Positions 1 through 7,202 are shown, counted from the stretch's first letter. The stretch: 8,534 bases of DNA from Paracoccaceae bacterium (GCA_016764835.1 JAESRD010000103.1:1-8534); one strand, 5' to 3'. Numbers and translations: made by a program. Notes: generated by a model from the letters alone, not told the origin.

Positions 1-154
1 GGCGTAGATTTGGCTCTGGCGATAGAGCGGCAAGTGGTCCGCATATTTGCTGACCAGCACATGGGCCAGCAGACCCGGCCCGGGACGACCACGCTCAATT
101 GGGCGAGATGGTAGCGGTGCCTGCATCACGGCCTCGCAGCACGAACAGGCCATG

Positions 155-193
155 TATTACCCGGCAGGTGATTGTTGACAATCACCGTAAGGG
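155..193 (+). repeat. Short palindromic element, copy A (inside tnpC, antisense to it)
   Basis: A 39-bp segment interrupts the TnpC reading frame between ...IIRPR and MACSCCE. It contains a perfect 9-bp inverted repeat, GGTGATTGT / ACAATCACC, at 167-175 and 178-186 with a 2-base loop. The left flank (TATTACCCGGCAG) and right flank (GTAAGGG) match the flanks of copies B and C, which lie on the opposite strand. The insert length keeps the tnpC frame, but its minus-strand reading contains TAA at 157-159. Confidence 0.72.
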
Positions 194-493
194 CGCGGAC
201 GAATGATGCAGTTTACAACAAAGCGGCCGGGAACATATTCCAACGCCTCTGTAATGTCTTCGCCGAGCATCTTCAACGACCCACCGCAACGGTGTCAGTG
301 CTCGCCGGGCGACAGGATCTCTTCGTTGCGCTCCAAATGATCGGGTAATGGCTTGCGGCTATGTCGGCGCGTGGGCTTTTCCTCTGGAGCGGGAATTGCT
401 GGGTTTGCCTGAGATTCCGCAGATGCTGTAGTCTGCTCATCCTCGGCCAAGGTAAGATTCAGCTGATCCAGGCTCTCGGATTTTAATCCGAAC

Positions 494-534
494 CCCTCTC
501 GGCAGATTGCTGCGCAATCGCCTGTCAGGCAGTG
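494..534 (-). repeat. Short palindromic element, copy C (inside tnpC)
   Basis: On the minus strand this reads CACTGCCTGACAGGC, then GATTGC-GCA-GCAATC, a bulged T, GCC and GAGAGGG. It sits between the TnpC codons for ...GHNWH and FGLKSESLD, and moves the reading frame by one base, as expected for a 40-bp insert. GATTGC/GCAATC forms a 6-bp stem that extends through GGC/GCC past the bulge. It matches copy B at the left flank (CACTxCCxGACAG), the GATTG...AGCAATC core and the right flank. Exact ends are uncertain by 1-3 bases because the ancestral codon at the junction is unknown. Confidence 0.72.
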
Positions 535-574
535 GGTGCCAATTGTGGCCCGCAAGCTGGTGCTTCAACTTCTC

Positions 575-614
575 CCCTTTCATTGATTGCTACACAATCA
601 ACTGTCGGGTAGTG
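575..614 (-). repeat. Short palindromic element, copy B (inside tnpC)
   Basis: On the minus strand this 40-bp block reads CACTACCCGACAG, then TTGATTG-TGTAG-CAATCAA (7-bp perfect stem, 5-base loop) and TGAAAGGG. It separates TnpC codons ...VKSQALLI from EKLKHQLAG, which are otherwise contiguous in the expected protein. The insert moves the frame by exactly one base (40 = 3x13+1). It resembles copy C in the same orientation and copy A in the opposite orientation. Confidence 0.75.
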
Positions 615-782
615 GATCAGCAATGCCTGTGACTTCACCTCAGCCGCCAGAACCTTGCTCACAGCGCGCAGTTCAGTCGGGTCTTCAGGCAGGATATCAA
701 GGGCTTTCAGCATCCCAGATCACATAGCAAAACTATCCGGAAACAGGAATCCCGAAAGAGCCAAACCTTTAAGCTTTATAGG

Positions 783-1130
783 CTATCCGACCGAAAGTGG
801 CCGCCATGCCTTTTGCGGCATGCGCCAGTCGATCCCCTCCAGCAACATCGACAAATGTGCACCTGACAGGCTGATCTTGCCGTCCTTGGCTGCGGGCCAC
901 ACAAACCGCCCGTTCTCCAAACGCTTGCTGAACAGGCTTGCACCCTGGCTGTCCCAGCAGATAATCTTCAGCAGATCACCGCGCCGTCCACGAAACACGA
1001 ACAGGTGGCCGGAATACGGGCCTTCCGCCAAGACCTTCTCAGCCTGTGCTGCCAGCGTATTGAACCCCCGCCGCATGTCCGTCACGTCTGCCGCCAGCCA
1101 CTCACGCGTTTTGGTTGGAACCGGGATCAT
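783..1130 (-). CDS. tnpB: IS66 accessory protein TnpB (Orf2), intact
   Basis: The IS66 Orf2 protein is required with TnpC for transposition of IS66-type elements; its biochemical role is not established. The start is the ATG at 1128-1130, giving [13 protein letters not shown], the standard opening. This start overlaps the repaired tnpA stop as ATGA. The 115-residue product has the usual family length and its blocks in order: [11 protein letters not shown] (about 17-27), [17 protein letters not shown] (about 40-56), [21 protein letters not shown] (about 59-79) and [15 protein letters not shown] near the C-terminus. An upstream in-frame extension to 1214 exists but lies inside tnpA and is not a real start. 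No stop or frameshift is seen, so this is the only intact gene of the element. With both partners broken it is probably non-functional here. Confidence 0.9.
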   Translation of the reverse strand: MIPVPTKTREWLAADVTDMRRGFNTLAAQAEKVLAEGPYSGHLFVFRGRRGDLLKIICWDSQGASLFSKRLENGRFVWPAAKDGKISLSGAHLSMLLEGIDWRMPQKAWRPLSVG

Positions 1131-1487
1131 GACAGTAATCCCCGCAATAGGCTGCCAGAGAATCACGATCAAACCCAACCTCCGCGCTAATCCGATGGCC
1201 GCCAGCCAGTTCAATCTCGATCCGCCCTTCCGACCTCAAAAGTGGAGGTGCGGAAATCGGCTCCGGCACCACGCAGGGCTGCTCAATCTCACCGGCAAGA
1301 ATACAGTCTCGACCTCGATGGATGTTGGCGCAAAACGCGGGTCCTTCAGCCATTTGAAAATCAGATTGGCATTCATCGCGTAGCGGCGTGCCACCAGCGC
1401 AACCTAAATACCGGACACCGACGCCTGCTGGCAAGTTGACAGCTTCTCATCATCCGACCAAAATCGGTTCTTCCGCTTACCCGTCAT
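1127..1487 (-). pseudogene. tnpA: IS66 TnpA (Orf1) with one nonsense codon and two frameshifts
   Basis: TnpA of IS66 carries an N-terminal helix-turn-helix and acts with TnpB and TnpC. From ATG 1485-1487 the minus strand reads MTGKRKNRFWSDDEKLS, then a TAG at 1404-1406, then VALVARRYAMNANLIFKWLK, the conserved HTH end, all in the same frame. Near 1291-1292 one base is missing, after which EIEQPCVVPEPISAPP and [13 protein letters not shown] continue in the next frame. A second single-base loss near 1151-1152 puts the final residues ALLRGLLS in frame with a TGA at 1127-1129 that overlaps the tnpB start. Adding the two lost bases gives 363 nt, that is 120 codons plus stop, a normal family length, which supports this reconstruction. 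The gene is dead. Confidence 0.87.
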
Positions 1488-1572
1488 AGAGTGCCCCATA
1501 GTGTCCACTAACAAGGTGGAAACTACCGCGCGGAAATGTCAGACGTTAGGAGTGGTTCATCGGACGCACACA

Positions 1573-2238
1573 TTACATCAACAGAGCCGCAGATTGCATA
1601 AAAATCTCTTCCGCGTCAATGTCAACAAACAAATCAACAGAATACCGGTCCATGTTATAAGCGATATTGGCCATGACATTGGTGTAGCTGTTTCCGCTAC
1701 TTGAAACGAAATGTTTTACTTCTGTGGCGACATAGATGCCCGAAGCAAGCTCAGCCTGTCCATATAGCTTATATGTCGTTGCGCCACGTTCAGAGAAATT
1801 GACGGTTAAAGCCACGCCGTAAGTTGCTGAATTATAATCTAGATCTAGCCTAACGGATGGAGAGTTTGTGCTGCCATCTCGGCCCCGGCCTCAATCTGGG
1901 CGCAAAAAATGCGCGGCACCGATTCTGCCCGAATAGTACATCGTATCATCATTGTCATATTTGAGAGTTTGAATATTACCGAAAACGAGAATATTGCCGA
2001 ACAGTTTTCAACATTGGCACTGGCAATGATTTCTGAATATCCTGAATAATCGTAATTTGTGTATTCGAGTGAATAATTCGAATAGTTCAGGCCGACTTCA
2101 GCGGTAGAAATATGAGCGGAAAGGAACATGCGCCCAGCAGCAATCACATTGTCACATATGTAGAAATCGCCAATAAGTTGTAAATCAGCAAGTTGAGGCA
2201 GCTGTGTTTCAATGTGGCTAGAGCACTTGCAGGCGCCT
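1573..2238 (-). pseudogene. Unrecognised broken gene, Tyr/Asn/Ser-rich and probably beta-rich
   Basis: I do not recognise the family. Two open stretches on the minus strand join into one degraded gene. The upstream one contains CDNVIAAGRMFLSAHISTA and GLNYSNYSLEYTNYDYSGYS and is open from about 2238. Around 1998-2010 the frame must change, after which it reads GNILVFGNIQTLKYDNDD and YYSGRIGAAHFLRPD, then a TGA at 1891-1893. The same frame resumes with SVRLDLDYNSATYGVALTV, KLYGQAELASGIYVATEVKH and MANIAYNMDRYSVDLFVDID, ending at the stop at 1573-1575. The reconstruction is about 220 residues. Alternating hydrophobic/polar strands and frequent Tyr/Asn/Ser suggest a beta-rich surface or secreted protein; this is inference. 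No convincing start codon or ribosome site was found upstream. The segment is visibly AT-richer than gyrA and lies directly beside the IS66 remnant, suggesting an acquired, decaying locus. Confidence 0.5.
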
Positions 2239-2259
2239 CATGGTTGAGCCGCCTGCAAG
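2226..2259 (-). terminator. Long hairpin downstream of gyrA, terminator-like without a T-run
   Basis: A perfect 10-bp outer stem, CTTGCAGGCG / CGCCTGCAAG (2226-2235 and 2250-2259), encloses one C/C mismatch and an inner 4-bp stem, CTCA / TGAG, around a 4-base loop. It begins 33 bases past the gyrA stop on the minus strand. No T-tract follows on either strand, so it is not a canonical intrinsic terminator. It may instead protect the 3' end of the gyrA transcript, work with Rho, or be a copy of a repeated palindrome. Confidence 0.5.
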
Positions 2260-2291
2260 AAGTTTGAGCTCAGGCGCTGACTATAGAAGTA

Positions 2292-5036
2292 CTAAACATC
2301 ATCGCTGCCATCCACTTCTTCCTCTTCACCCTCAGCAATCCACGCCACCGAGACAACTTTTTCGCCCCTGGCCGTGTCAAACACTTTGACCCCACCAGCA
2401 CTGCGCGAACGGAACGAGATACCCTCAACAGGCACGCGAATGGCTTGCCCGGTTGATGTGACCAGCATGATTTGATCGGACATCTCGACCGGGAAGGATG
2501 ACACAAGATCACCGCCGCGCATGGCTTTGTCCATTGCCGCCACGCCAAGCCCGCCACGTCCGCGCACCGGGTAATCATGGCTGGAGCTGAGTTTGCCAGC
2601 GCCGCCAGATGTGAGCGTTAGGATCAGATTTTCAGAGGCTGACATTTCGGCGTAGCGCTCGGGGCTGATAGCCCCCGCTGCGGCATCTTCTTCTTCGGTT
2701 TCGGCGTCATCGGTCAAGCCGGCCACGGCACGGCGCATTTTGAGATAGGCCGAGCGCTCTTCGCTTTCAGCTTCAAAATGGCGGATGATCGACATGGAAA
2801 CGACCTTATCTGTGCCAGACAGTCTGATGCCGCGCACACCTGTCGAGGCCCGGCTTTGGAAGACGCGGACTTCGGTCGAAGGGAAGCGGATGGCACGGCC
2901 AGAATTGGTCACCAGCATTACGTCATCATCAGCCGAACAAATCCGGGCATTGACCAAGGTTGCATCGGCGAAATCATCTTCAAACTTCATGGCGATCTTG
3001 CCGTTGCGCATGACATTAGTAAAGTCTGACAAGGCGTTACGCCGCACAGTGCCGCGCGATGTGGCGAACATGATTTGCAATTCGCCCCAGTCTTCTTCTG
3101 GGCGGTCAACCGGCATGATCGCGGCAATGGAAACCCCCGGAGGGATCGGTAGAATATTGACCACAGCCTTGCCTTTGGCGGTGCGCGAGCCTTGCGGCAA
3201 GCGCCAGGTTTTCAACTTATAGACCATGCCGTCCGTGGTGAAGAACAGCAGCTGGGTATGGGTGTTGGCGACGAACAGGGTTGTGACCACATCTTCGTCT
3301 TTGGTGGCCATGCCGGTCAGGCCCTTGCCACCGCGTCGCTGGGCGCGAAAATCAGCCAAAGCCCTGCGTTTGATATAGCCAGACTGGGTGACAGTCACCA
3401 CCATATCGGCGCGCTCGATCAGATCTTCGTCATCCATATCGCCGGCCCAGTCGACAATCTCGGTGCGGCGCGGCACGGCGAACAGGTCACGCACTTCGCG
3501 CAGCTCGTCGCGGATGATGTCCATTATCCGTTCGCGTGAGCCGAGAATGGCGAGGTAGTCTTTGATCTTGGCGGCCAGCTCTTGCAACTCGTCGGTGACT
3601 TCTTGCACGCCGATCTGCGTGAGGCGCTGTAGCCGCAGCTCAAGAATAGCGCGGGCTTGGACCTCGGAGAGATTATAGGTGCCGTCCTCATTCATCGTAT
3701 GCGATGGGTCATCAATCAGCTTGATATAAGCGGCAATATCTTGGGCAGGCCAGCGGCGCGACATCAGGGCCGCACGGGCGGCGGCGGCGTCGGCACTGGC
3801 GCGAATGGTGACAACAACTTCGTCAACATTGGTCACGGCCACGGCCAGACCGCACAGGATATGTGAACGTTCGCGGGCTTTGCGCAGCTCAAACGCGGTG
3901 CGCCGGGCAACAACATCTTCGCGAAAGTCGATGAAGTTGGTCAGGAAGCTGCGCAGCGTCAGCGTTTCTGGGCGGCCACCGTTAAGCGCCAACATATTAC
4001 AGCCAAAGCTGGTTTGCATTGGCGTGAAGCGGAACAGTTGGTTGAGCACAACCTCGGCCGTGGCGTCGCGCTTTAGCTCGACCACCACCCGCACACCGTT
4101 ACGGTCAGACTCGTCTTGCACATGGGAAATACCCTCAACCCGCTTGTCACGGGCAGTTTCGGCAATCCGGTCAATCATCGAGGCTTTGTTCACCTGATAG
4201 GGAATCTCGTCGATGATAATCGCCCAACGGTCTTTGCGGATTTCTTCAATATGGGTTTTCGAGCGGATCACGACAGAACCGCGACCTTCAGTATAGGCCT
4301 TAAACGCGCCAGCACGGCCAAGCATGAGCCCACCTGTCGGGAAGTCGGGGCCGGGCACAAAATCTATCAGTTGTTCTGAGGTCAGGTCAGGCTCATCAAT
4401 CAGCGCCAGCGTTGCCTCGATCACCTCGCCGAGGTTATGCGGCGGAATATTGGTCGCCATACCAACGGCAATACCGCCAGCGCCATTGACCAACATATTT
4501 GGGAAACGCGCTGGCAGAACCATTGGTTCGCGGTCTTTGCCATCGTAATTGTCCTGAAAATCGACAGTGTCCTTGTCGATATCCGCCACCAAGAAGCTGG
4601 CGGTCTTGTGCATGCGCACTTCGGTATAGCGGTAGGCGGCGGCCTTATCGCCGTCCATCGAGCCAAAGTTACCTTGGCCATCCAGTAGCGGCAGCGACAT
4701 TGAGAAAGGTTGGGTCATGCGCACAAGGGCATCGTAGATCGAGGCATCGCCATGCGGGTGATACTTACCCATCGTGTCAGCCACCGGCCGCGCAGATTTG
4801 CGGTACGGCTTGTCATGGGTATTGTTGGATTCTTGCATCGCATAGAGAATACGGCGGTGCACTGGCTTTAGCCCGTCTCGCAGATCAGGGATCGCACGGC
4901 TGACGATCACGCTCATCGCGTAATCGAGATAGGAGGTTTTCATCTCAGCGGTGATAGAGACCGTTGGTCCGTCATAAACTGCCCGCACGGGTTGTTTATT
5001 TTCGTCTTCGCTGGGGGGGATTGGTGTATCGCTCAC
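2292..5036 (-). CDS. gyrA: DNA gyrase subunit A
   Basis: GyrA is the DNA-cutting and rejoining subunit of the cytoplasmic A2B2 gyrase, which introduces negative supercoils using ATP hydrolysed by GyrB. The 914-residue product (E. coli 875) opens with a short variable tail, then [28 protein letters not shown] across the family's N-terminal breakage-reunion domain. The quinolone-resistance region is around 90-140, with [11 protein letters not shown] at 93-103. The catalytic tyrosine is Y137, preceded by R136. [18 protein letters not shown] is at 184-201. The GyrA box QRRGGKG at 566-572 distinguishes it from ParC. The beta-pinwheel C-terminal domain follows, with an acidic segment near 775-785 and an acidic tail (EGEEEE...). 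The start is a GTG (5034-5036) giving [16 protein letters not shown] lies 8 bases upstream as a weak ribosome site. Odd points: residue 135 is Tyr where AAMRYTE is usual, and A98 replaces E. coli Ser83 (D102 matches Asp87). It follows dsbB after 84 bp. Confidence 0.98.
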   Translation of the reverse strand: MSDTPIPPSEDENKQPVRAVYDGPTVSITAEMKTSYLDYAMSVIVSRAIPDLRDGLKPVHRRILYAMQESNNTHDKPYRKSARPVADTMGKYHPHGDASIYDALVRMTQPFSMSLPLLDGQGNFGSMDGDKAAAYRYTEVRMHKTASFLVADIDKDTVDFQDNYDGKDREPMVLPARFPNMLVNGAGGIAVGMATNIPPHNLGEVIEATLALIDEPDLTSEQLIDFVPGPDFPTGGLMLGRAGAFKAYTEGRGSVVIRSKTHIEEIRKDRWAIIIDEIPYQVNKASMIDRIAETARDKRVEGISHVQDESDRNGVRVVVELKRDATAEVVLNQLFRFTPMQTSFGCNMLALNGGRPETLTLRSFLTNFIDFREDVVARRTAFELRKARERSHILCGLAVAVTNVDEVVVTIRASADAAAARAALMSRRWPAQDIAAYIKLIDDPSHTMNEDGTYNLSEVQARAILELRLQRLTQIGVQEVTDELQELAAKIKDYLAILGSRERIMDIIRDELREVRDLFAVPRRTEIVDWAGDMDDEDLIERADMVVTVTQSGYIKRRALADFRAQRRGGKGLTGMATKDEDVVTTLFVANTHTQLLFFTTDGMVYKLKTWRLPQGSRTAKGKAVVNILPIPPGVSIAAIMPVDRPEEDWGELQIMFATSRGTVRRNALSDFTNVMRNGKIAMKFEDDFADATLVNARICSADDDVMLVTNSGRAIRFPSTEVRVFQSRASTGVRGIRLSGTDKVVSMSIIRHFEAESEERSAYLKMRRAVAGLTDDAETEEEDAAAGAISPERYAEMSASENLILTLTSGGAGKLSSSHDYPVRGRGGLGVAAMDKAMRGGDLVSSFPVEMSDQIMLVTSTGQAIRVPVEGISFRSRSAGGVKVFDTARGEKVVSVAWIAEGEEEEVDGSDDV

Positions 5037-5078
5037 TGGTGGGGCCTACTTTGCCAATAGCTAGATATTGTGGCCCCC

Positions 5079-5108
5079 AATGTACCACCCCCAGCAGGAC
5101 CGGTGCAA
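5079..5108 (-). promoter_or_regulatory. Possible sigma70-type promoter for gyrA
   Basis: On the minus strand, between dsbB and gyrA, TTGCAC (5103-5108) and TACATT (5079-5084) are separated by 18 bases. Both hexamers are partial matches to TTGACA/TATAAT. The position, about 43 bases upstream of the GTG start, is suitable. The evidence is only sequence resemblance in an 84-bp gap; gyrA could also be read from upstream of yqaA. Confidence 0.35.
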
Positions 5109-5120
5109 TGGCCCGCGCCC

Positions 5121-5606
5121 TTATTTAGCGGCTATTTGGCCCCGTTTTGCGGCCAAAACCCAGACAAGGACCAAAACGGCGGAAAACAGCATGTTCCAGC
5201 TGGCCATAGACAGGCCAAATAGCTGCCAAGAGACCTCATCGCACAAGATCAATCTTGGCCCATCAAGCGACAAAAGATCACTTGCATTAAGCCCACCAAG
5301 CCCGCCGCCCGCGCCGGTGCAGCTGGCGGGGCCTTCCCACCAGTCACGCTCAACCCCTGTGTGGTAAAGTCCAAGGCCAGAGGTCACGGCAGCGGCGGCA
5401 GCGCCGAGCCAAGGCAAAAAGCGGTTGAGCGGCGACCGGGTGAGCATGAGCGCCAACATGCCAATGATAATCGCCGCGACATGCGGCCAGCGTTGCCACA
5501 GGCACATGGCGCAAGGCGGATAGCCAAAGGCCTGAAATAAGAAGGCACCGGCCAGTAGAGCCGCAGAGCCGCTCGCTGCAAAGAAGATGAGCGCGTTTTT
5601 GGTCAC
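5121..5606 (-). CDS. dsbB: Disulfide bond formation protein B (DsbB)
   Basis: DsbB is an inner-membrane quinone reductase that reoxidises the periplasmic thiol oxidase DsbA. With the chosen start the protein has 161 residues, close to the usual 160-180. It has four hydrophobic spans (about 5-27, 42-56, 62-81 and 130-153). The first redox pair is PPCAMC (C32, C35), followed by the family's LWQRWPH. The second periplasmic loop has WWEGPASC (C96) and ILCDEVSWQLFG (C122, with the usual CDE/W context), so all four functional cysteines are present. I start at GTG 5604-5606 rather than the in-frame ATG at 5648: this GTG overlaps the yqaA TGA as GTGA, has GAGG five bases upstream, and the longer form would run about 45 bases back into yqaA. 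It is translationally coupled to yqaA. Confidence 0.93.
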   Translation of the reverse strand: MTKNALIFFAASGSAALLAGAFLFQAFGYPPCAMCLWQRWPHVAAIIIGMLALMLTRSPLNRFLPWLGAAAAAVTSGLGLYHTGVERDWWEGPASCTGAGGGLGGLNASDLLSLDGPRLILCDEVSWQLFGLSMASWNMLFSAVLVLVWVLAAKRGQIAAK

Positions 5607-6181
5607 AGATACCTCACAAGGAAAAAGCCGCCGAAGAGCAAAATGCAAAACACTGAGAAAACCAAGCCGAGACGTTTTTCAATAAAGTCGCGGATAGGTT
5701 CTCCATAGCGCCGCAGCAGCGCCGCCACGAGGAAAAAGCGCAAGGCGCGGGCAAAAAGTGAAGATATGACAAATATTGGCAGTGATAGCCCAGTCACACC
5801 AGAGGCAATGGTAATAACTTTGAACGGAAACGGCGTGACGCCCGCGACCAGCACAACCCAAACGCCCCATTTATTATAGCGCGCTGCGAATTCTTCAAAA
5901 GCATCGGCTTTGCCGTAGAATTCCAACAGCGGTTGGCCAACTTGGTCAAACAGGCCGTATCCTATATAATAGCCAAGCAATCCGCCCAGCACCGAGGCGA
6001 TAAGCGCCACAGCGGCATAGAACCATGCCCGCGCAGGCCGGGCCAGAATCATTGGGATCATAATGATATCTGGTGGGATCGGGAAAAATGAGGATTCTGC
6101 AAAAGACACGCCCGCGAGGCCCCAAACTGCTTTTGGAGATTGCGCGAGAGAAAGTGTCCAGTCGTAAAGTCGCCTGATCAT
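5603..6181 (-). CDS. yqaA: YqaA family DedA/SNARE-associated membrane protein
   Basis: This 192-residue inner-membrane protein belongs to the YqaA branch of the DedA/SNARE-associated superfamily, whose members are linked to lipid-carrier transport and envelope homeostasis; the function of YqaA itself is not settled. Seen in the sequence: hydrophobic spans at about 19-47, 52-78, 104-130, 133-156 and 171-192; the family signature SFAESSFFPIPPD (about 26-38), with the conserved Glu/Pro pattern of the first re-entrant segment; and VTPFPFKVITIASG (115-128) in the second, with its Lys. The start is ATG 6179-6181 with CAGG about nine bases upstream. It is the first gene of the yqaA-dsbB pair and ends inside the dsbB start codon. 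The 157-bp gap to the divergent metallopeptidase presumably holds promoters for both directions, but I could not pick convincing boxes. Confidence 0.9.
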   Translation of the reverse strand: MIRRLYDWTLSLAQSPKAVWGLAGVSFAESSFFPIPPDIIMIPMILARPARAWFYAAVALIASVLGGLLGYYIGYGLFDQVGQPLLEFYGKADAFEEFAARYNKWGVWVVLVAGVTPFPFKVITIASGVTGLSLPIFVISSLFARALRFFLVAALLRRYGEPIRDFIEKRLGLVFSVFCILLFGGFFLVRYL

Positions 6182-6338
6182 GCTGATCTGCCTGTAATTA
6201 TTTGCGTCTTCGGCTCTGCCATTTCAATTTTTCGGCGCGGCCAGCCTATATAGAAGGCTTCGCCTGTTCATTTTTTACTTCTTAGGCCATGGCTTGCGGC
6301 TATGGTCAATGAGAAGCAGATGAAATGGGTGATTGGGT

Positions 6339-7202
6339 ATGAAATGGCAAGGGCGGCGCGGAAGCCGAAATATTGAAGATCGTAGACGCTCTGGGGGCGG
6401 TGGCCGCGCAGGTAAGGCAGGTGGCATTGGCGGTATCGGCCTGCTGATCGTGCTGGTGATTGGCTACTTTCTTGGCATTGATGTGACTTCATTGCTTGAC
6501 CAACAAGGCACCGGGCAAAGTGTCCAAACCACGGCAGGCCCGCTGAGCGCCGCAGATGAGCGCGCCGGACAGTTTGTTTCAGTTACCTTGGCCGATACCG
6601 AAGAAGTCTGGGCCAAGATATTTCGTGAAGAACTGAACATGACCTATAATGCACCAATACTGGTCTTGTTTCGCGGCCAGACCCAGTCAGCTTGCGGTGC
6701 GGCCAGCGCTGCCTCTGGGCCGTTTTATTGCCCACCCGAAAAGAAGGTCTATCTAGATACGGCGTTCTTTGTGACCATGGAAAATCAACTCGGCGCGGGG
6801 GGCGACTTTGCCGCCGCCTATGTCGTGGCTCATGAAATTGCCCACCATGTTCAAAACGAGCTGGGTATTCTTGGCGAAGCAAACGCGGTGCGGGCGCGGG
6901 TATCCGAAGCCCAGTCAAACGAGATATCTGTGCGGATCGAGCTGCAAGCCGATTGTTTGTCTGGTGTTTGGGCCCGTGCCGCGTCGCAAACATTTGGCTC
7001 GCTTGAGCGCGGTGACATTGATGAGGCCATGAATGCGGCCCGCCAGATCGGTGATGACACATTGCAGCGCAATGCAGGCCAAGCCGTGCGGCCGCATACA
7101 TTTACCCATGGATCATCCGAACAACGCCAGCGCTGGTTTCGGCGTGGGCTTGATAGCGGCGATATTCAGCAATGCGACACGATGAATGCGCGCCAGCTTT
7201 AA
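6339..7202 (+). CDS. ypfJ: Neutral zinc metallopeptidase, YpfJ/Zn_peptidase_2 family
   Basis: This is a predicted membrane-anchored zinc protease of the Zn_peptidase_2 (YpfJ, 'KPN_02809') family; its substrate is unknown. The 287-residue protein starts MKWQGRRGSRNIEDRR, the conserved opening. A Gly-rich stretch and a single membrane span follow (about 29-47), leaving the rest outside the cytoplasm. The family block SACGAASAASGPFYCPPEKK (117-136) precedes YLDTAFF. The zinc site HEIAHH has H165, E166 and H169. ELQADCLSGVWA (201-212) probably supplies the third ligand, E201, by analogy with ExxxD gluzincins. The C-terminus carries HGSSEQRQRWFRRG. I start at ATG 6339-6341; the TTG two codons upstream is in frame but would displace the conserved MKW opening. 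GGGTGA lies about six bases upstream of the ATG as a ribosome site. The gene is divergent from yqaA, and no clear terminator follows it. Confidence 0.93.
   Translation: MKWQGRRGSRNIEDRRRSGGGGRAGKAGGIGGIGLLIVLVIGYFLGIDVTSLLDQQGTGQSVQTTAGPLSAADERAGQFVSVTLADTEEVWAKIFREELNMTYNAPILVLFRGQTQSACGAASAASGPFYCPPEKKVYLDTAFFVTMENQLGAGGDFAAAYVVAHEIAHHVQNELGILGEANAVRARVSEAQSNEISVRIELQADCLSGVWARAASQTFGSLERGDIDEAMNAARQIGDDTLQRNAGQAVRPHTFTHGSSEQRQRWFRRGLDSGDIQQCDTMNARQL

Larger units (their letters stand above)
1..713 (-). pseudogene. tnpC: IS66 transposase TnpC, broken N-terminal part
   Basis: This is the N-terminal part of the IS66 DDE transposase subunit, interrupted several times. The start (ATG at 711-713) gives MLKALDILPEDPTELRAV, typical of TnpC. 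The next pieces, each in a different frame, are EKLKHQLAGHNWH (536-574), FGLKSESLDQLNLTLAEDE and so on (298-492), CGGSLKMLGEDITEALEYVP (about 225-288) and, near the left edge, the zinc-finger-like ACSCCEAVMQAP followed by PGLLAHVLVSKYADHLPLYR (1-153). Lesions seen: two short palindromic inserts that each shift the frame (575-614 and about 494-534); an in-frame TGA at 295-297 where a Cys of the HCxxCGG motif is expected; and a third palindromic insert (about 154-193) that keeps frame but brings a TAA at 157-159. The catalytic DDE region would lie left of the window. Family identity is certain from the order of blocks; the exact ancestral reading is inferred. Confidence 0.88.
1..1548 (-). mobile_element. 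IS66-family insertion sequence remnant (left part outside window)
   Basis: Three adjacent minus-strand genes match the IS66 layout: tnpA (1127-1487), tnpB (783-1130) and tnpC (from 713 to beyond the left edge). tnpA and tnpB overlap by ATGA once the tnpA frameshifts are repaired, as is normal for the family. tnpA and tnpC are both broken, so the copy cannot make a full transposition machinery. The end upstream of tnpA is probably near 1548, where the minus strand reads CTAACGTCTGACA. That is close to the GTAA-type start expected of IS66 ends, but the opposite end is outside the window, so neither the terminal inverted repeat nor an 8-bp target duplication can be verified. The boundary is therefore approximate; the family assignment is firm. 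Confidence 0.85.

Noticed and set aside
730..765. A possible fourth, hairpin-deleted copy of the palindromic element between tnpB and tnpC (AACTATCCGGAAACAGG, then AATCCCGAAAGAG)
   Set aside because: The ends resemble the element flanks, but the hairpin core is missing and this may be the ordinary IS66 tnpB-tnpC spacer; the match is too weak to call.
655..1383. A 242-residue plus-strand open frame across the IS66 remnant
   Set aside because: It is the antisense of tnpB and parts of tnpA and tnpC, whose minus-strand translations match IS66 proteins; the plus-strand product has no family features.
4333..4345. CTGTCGGGAAGT inside gyrA, resembling the element's flank
   Set aside because: It encodes the conserved DFPTGG of GyrA with no hairpin nearby, so it is a chance match.
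2785..4903. Many plus-strand open frames opposite gyrA
   Set aside because: They are antisense shadows of a strongly conserved gene with GC-rich codons, and none has a recognisable product.
6248..6283. A small hairpin (AGGC-TTC-GCCT) followed by a short T-run in the yqaA/ypfJ gap
   Set aside because: The stem is only four pairs and no plus-strand gene precedes it that would need a terminator.
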